Part shown: positions 62,781 through 64,000 of the stretch, piece after piece
Layout: each line of letters opens with the position of its first letter
How positions within the stretch are numbered: position 1 is the stretch's first letter
DNA from: Ochrobactrum sp. BTU1
GTDB taxonomy: Bacteria; Pseudomonadota; Alphaproteobacteria; Rhizobiales; Rhizobiaceae
Assembly (NCBI GenBank): GCA_018798825.1
Contig: CP076355.1
Location: 1 to 64,000 of the forward strand
Reading direction: 5' to 3'
DNA: 64,000 bases
The notes under the pieces: generated by a model
What the model was told of the DNA's origin: nothing
What the model saw: only the letters and a program-made list of their open reading frames with translations
Databases searched by the model: none
Position numbers and translations under genes: made by a program

Positions 62781-64000
62781 ATGCCAAAACTCTATAGCCG
62801 CCTCAGACAGCTAAACAACGCACTACGATACCTAGGTCGAGGTGACTTCTCAGGCCTGTTGAAGCGTCTAAAATGGTACCAGAGAGAATACTCCCACGTT
62901 AAACTGCGCCGCCATCTCGCCAATGGAAACGGTGTAGTGTGGGGAATCCTTTGTACGCCGCACACCCTATTCATCGCGCGGGCGGTGTCGGAACGTCTAG
63001 CGAAACATGGAATTGAGAGTGAAATTATCACCGGTTCGGTTCAGACATTTGACCATGATTTTTACATTGTTTTATGCGCACAGATGTTTAAACGTCTTCC
63101 TCCAGCAAGCAAGCGTGTAATTTTTCAGCTTGAACAGTCGGTGAGTTCGCGCTGGTTCACGCAGGAATACATGAATATACTAAAGGATTCGCTGGGCGTC
63201 CTAGAGTATTCTTTAACGAATATCGATTTTCTGGCCAGAAATGGTTTGAGTTACCCCAATGTACATTATCTTCCCATTGGAGCTGTTAATGAAGATGCAT
63301 TTGCGAGTAATACAAATTCGAAAAAGTATGATTTTATTTTCTACGGAGATAGTTTAAGTAGTGAAAGGAGACGCTCATTTCTTAATAAGCTCCAAGAAAA
63401 ATACAAAGTAAAAATTTGTAATGACTTATTTGGAGCGGAGTTATACGATGAGCTTCGCCAGGCTAAGGCTGTCATTAATATTCATTACTATGAGGGCGCT
63501 CTACTAGAGATGCCACGCTTGTGTGAATGTATTTCATTAGGGGTACCGGCTCTGTCAGAAGGTACGACAGACCAAAATGAGTATCCCGAACTTGATGGCG
63601 CGGTGACATTTTTCGATGAGGGTTCGATTGACGCTATGATGGCCGCCGCTTCTGAAATGCTAGACAACATTGAAGTAATAAGCAAAACGATTGCACCCGC
63701 GGTCTCTGTCAGCACTGCACGTTTCAACTTTATGTTCGACCGCTTCCTCGTCGCCATTGGTGTCGTTCCAGCCAATGTGATTCTAGATGGACCAATCTAT
63801 GTGGCTCGCCAAAGTGATTTTTTTGCCCTCTCGTTACCAGAGACGATAGATAGGCGACGGTCGTTGGCTAAGTCGTTACCGGTTGGGTGCGAACTGTTTG
63901 ACGGCATCCGACACAGATTGGGTTGGATCGGCTGTGGTAGCAGCTTTAACGCCCTTTCGCGTTTTGCTCTCGGGAATGGATTAGACAAGCTGATCGTTAT
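62781..64000 (+). CDS. Large glycosyltransferase-like protein, partial (cut by window edge)
   Basis: An open frame from ATG 62781 runs off the window after 406 codons without a stop. Residues 50-300 look like a GT-B glycosyltransferase: a start on GVVWGILCTPHTLFIARAV, then DFIFYGDSL, and a C-lobe with AVINIHYYEGALLEMPRLCECISLGVP. From about residue 335 a second domain seems to begin (FFALSLPETIDRRRS, GIRHRLGWIGCG), resembling GT25-like modules. A multi-domain O-polysaccharide transferase is likely. Confidence 0.75.
   Translation, partial: MPKLYSRLRQLNNALRYLGRGDFSGLLKRLKWYQREYSHVKLRRHLANGNGVVWGILCTPHTLFIARAVSERLAKHGIESEIITGSVQTFDHDFYIVLCAQMFKRLPPASKRVIFQLEQSVSSRWFTQEYMNILKDSLGVLEYSLTNIDFLARNGLSYPNVHYLPIGAVNEDAFASNTNSKKYDFIFYGDSLSSERRRSFLNKLQEKYKVKICNDLFGAELYDELRQAKAVINIHYYEGALLEMPRLCECISLGVPALSEGTTDQNEYPELDGAVTFFDEGSIDAMMAAASEMLDNIEVISKTIAPAVSVSTARFNFMFDRFLVAIGVVPANVILDGPIYVARQSDFFALSLPETIDRRRSLAKSLPVGCELFDGIRHRLGWIGCGSSFNALSRFALGNGLDKLIV

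Noticed and set aside
1..64000. CRISPR arrays, intact insertion sequences, prophage genes, rRNA
   Set aside because: No regularly spaced repeats, transposase motifs, phage structural genes or rRNA sequence were seen on reading both strands.

Overview
The window looks like a chromosomal segment of an alphaproteobacterium of the Brucella/Ochrobactrum group (Rhizobiales). This is an inference from gene content: a wbkD/wbkF pair facing each other tail to tail, an O-polysaccharide ABC exporter, a beta-barrel autotransporter, many ABC uptake operons, and two kinds of short palindromic repeat that I associate with this order (AGAGC...GCTCT type and CCGAAAACCGG type). There is no intact insertion sequence, prophage or CRISPR array. 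One tRNA (Gln, anticodon TTG) is present.

Layout: 0.2-2.9 kb autotransporter; 3.1-3.6 kb YqhA-type membrane protein; 3.6-11.9 kb (minus strand) a complete potassium operon, read as 28-residue peptide, kdpF, kdpA, 33-residue peptide, kdpB, kdpC, kdpD, kdpE. 12.1-17.2 kb is an asparagine/aspartate module: asparaginase and an AnsP-like permease on the minus strand, aspartase divergent on the plus strand, and a GntR/FCD regulator. An almost identical TGTCTRACAG site lies before aspA and before the regulator gene. 17.3-24.0 kb (minus) is a seven-gene uptake and catabolic cluster: binding protein, two permeases, ATPase, MmgE/PrpD protein, LLM flavin monooxygenase, flavin reductase.

24.3-33.9 kb holds envelope genes: an alpha-2-macroglobulin with an intact thioester motif, its usual partner PbpC, and three small secreted proteins. 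An unidentified alpha/alpha-toroid-like protein follows on the minus strand. 35.8-45.0 kb is a nucleoside salvage locus: an IclR regulator, a BMP-type nucleoside ABC transporter, an ADP-ribosylglycohydrolase-family protein and a nucleoside hydrolase on the minus strand, with a convergent ribokinase. 45.4-52.0 kb is a PotABCD-like transporter operon that encloses a three-subunit oxidoreductase of the HcnABC/opine-oxidase type. 52.1-54.5 kb carries an ArsR-MFS pair and a DUF922 secreted putative metalloprotease.

55.1 kb to the right edge is surface polysaccharide synthesis: WbkD (sugar-nucleotide dehydratase), WbkF (initiating glycosyl-phosphate transferase), tRNA-Gln, then an A/T-richer block with an RmlC-like cupin, a GT2 glycosyltransferase, Wzm, a short Wzt and a large glycosyltransferase-like gene cut by the window edge. 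The least described parts are the two extra membrane peptides of the kdp operon, the MmgE/PrpD-LLM-flavin reductase cluster, the ADP-ribosylglycohydrolase homologue in a nucleoside operon, and the unidentified 572-residue protein.
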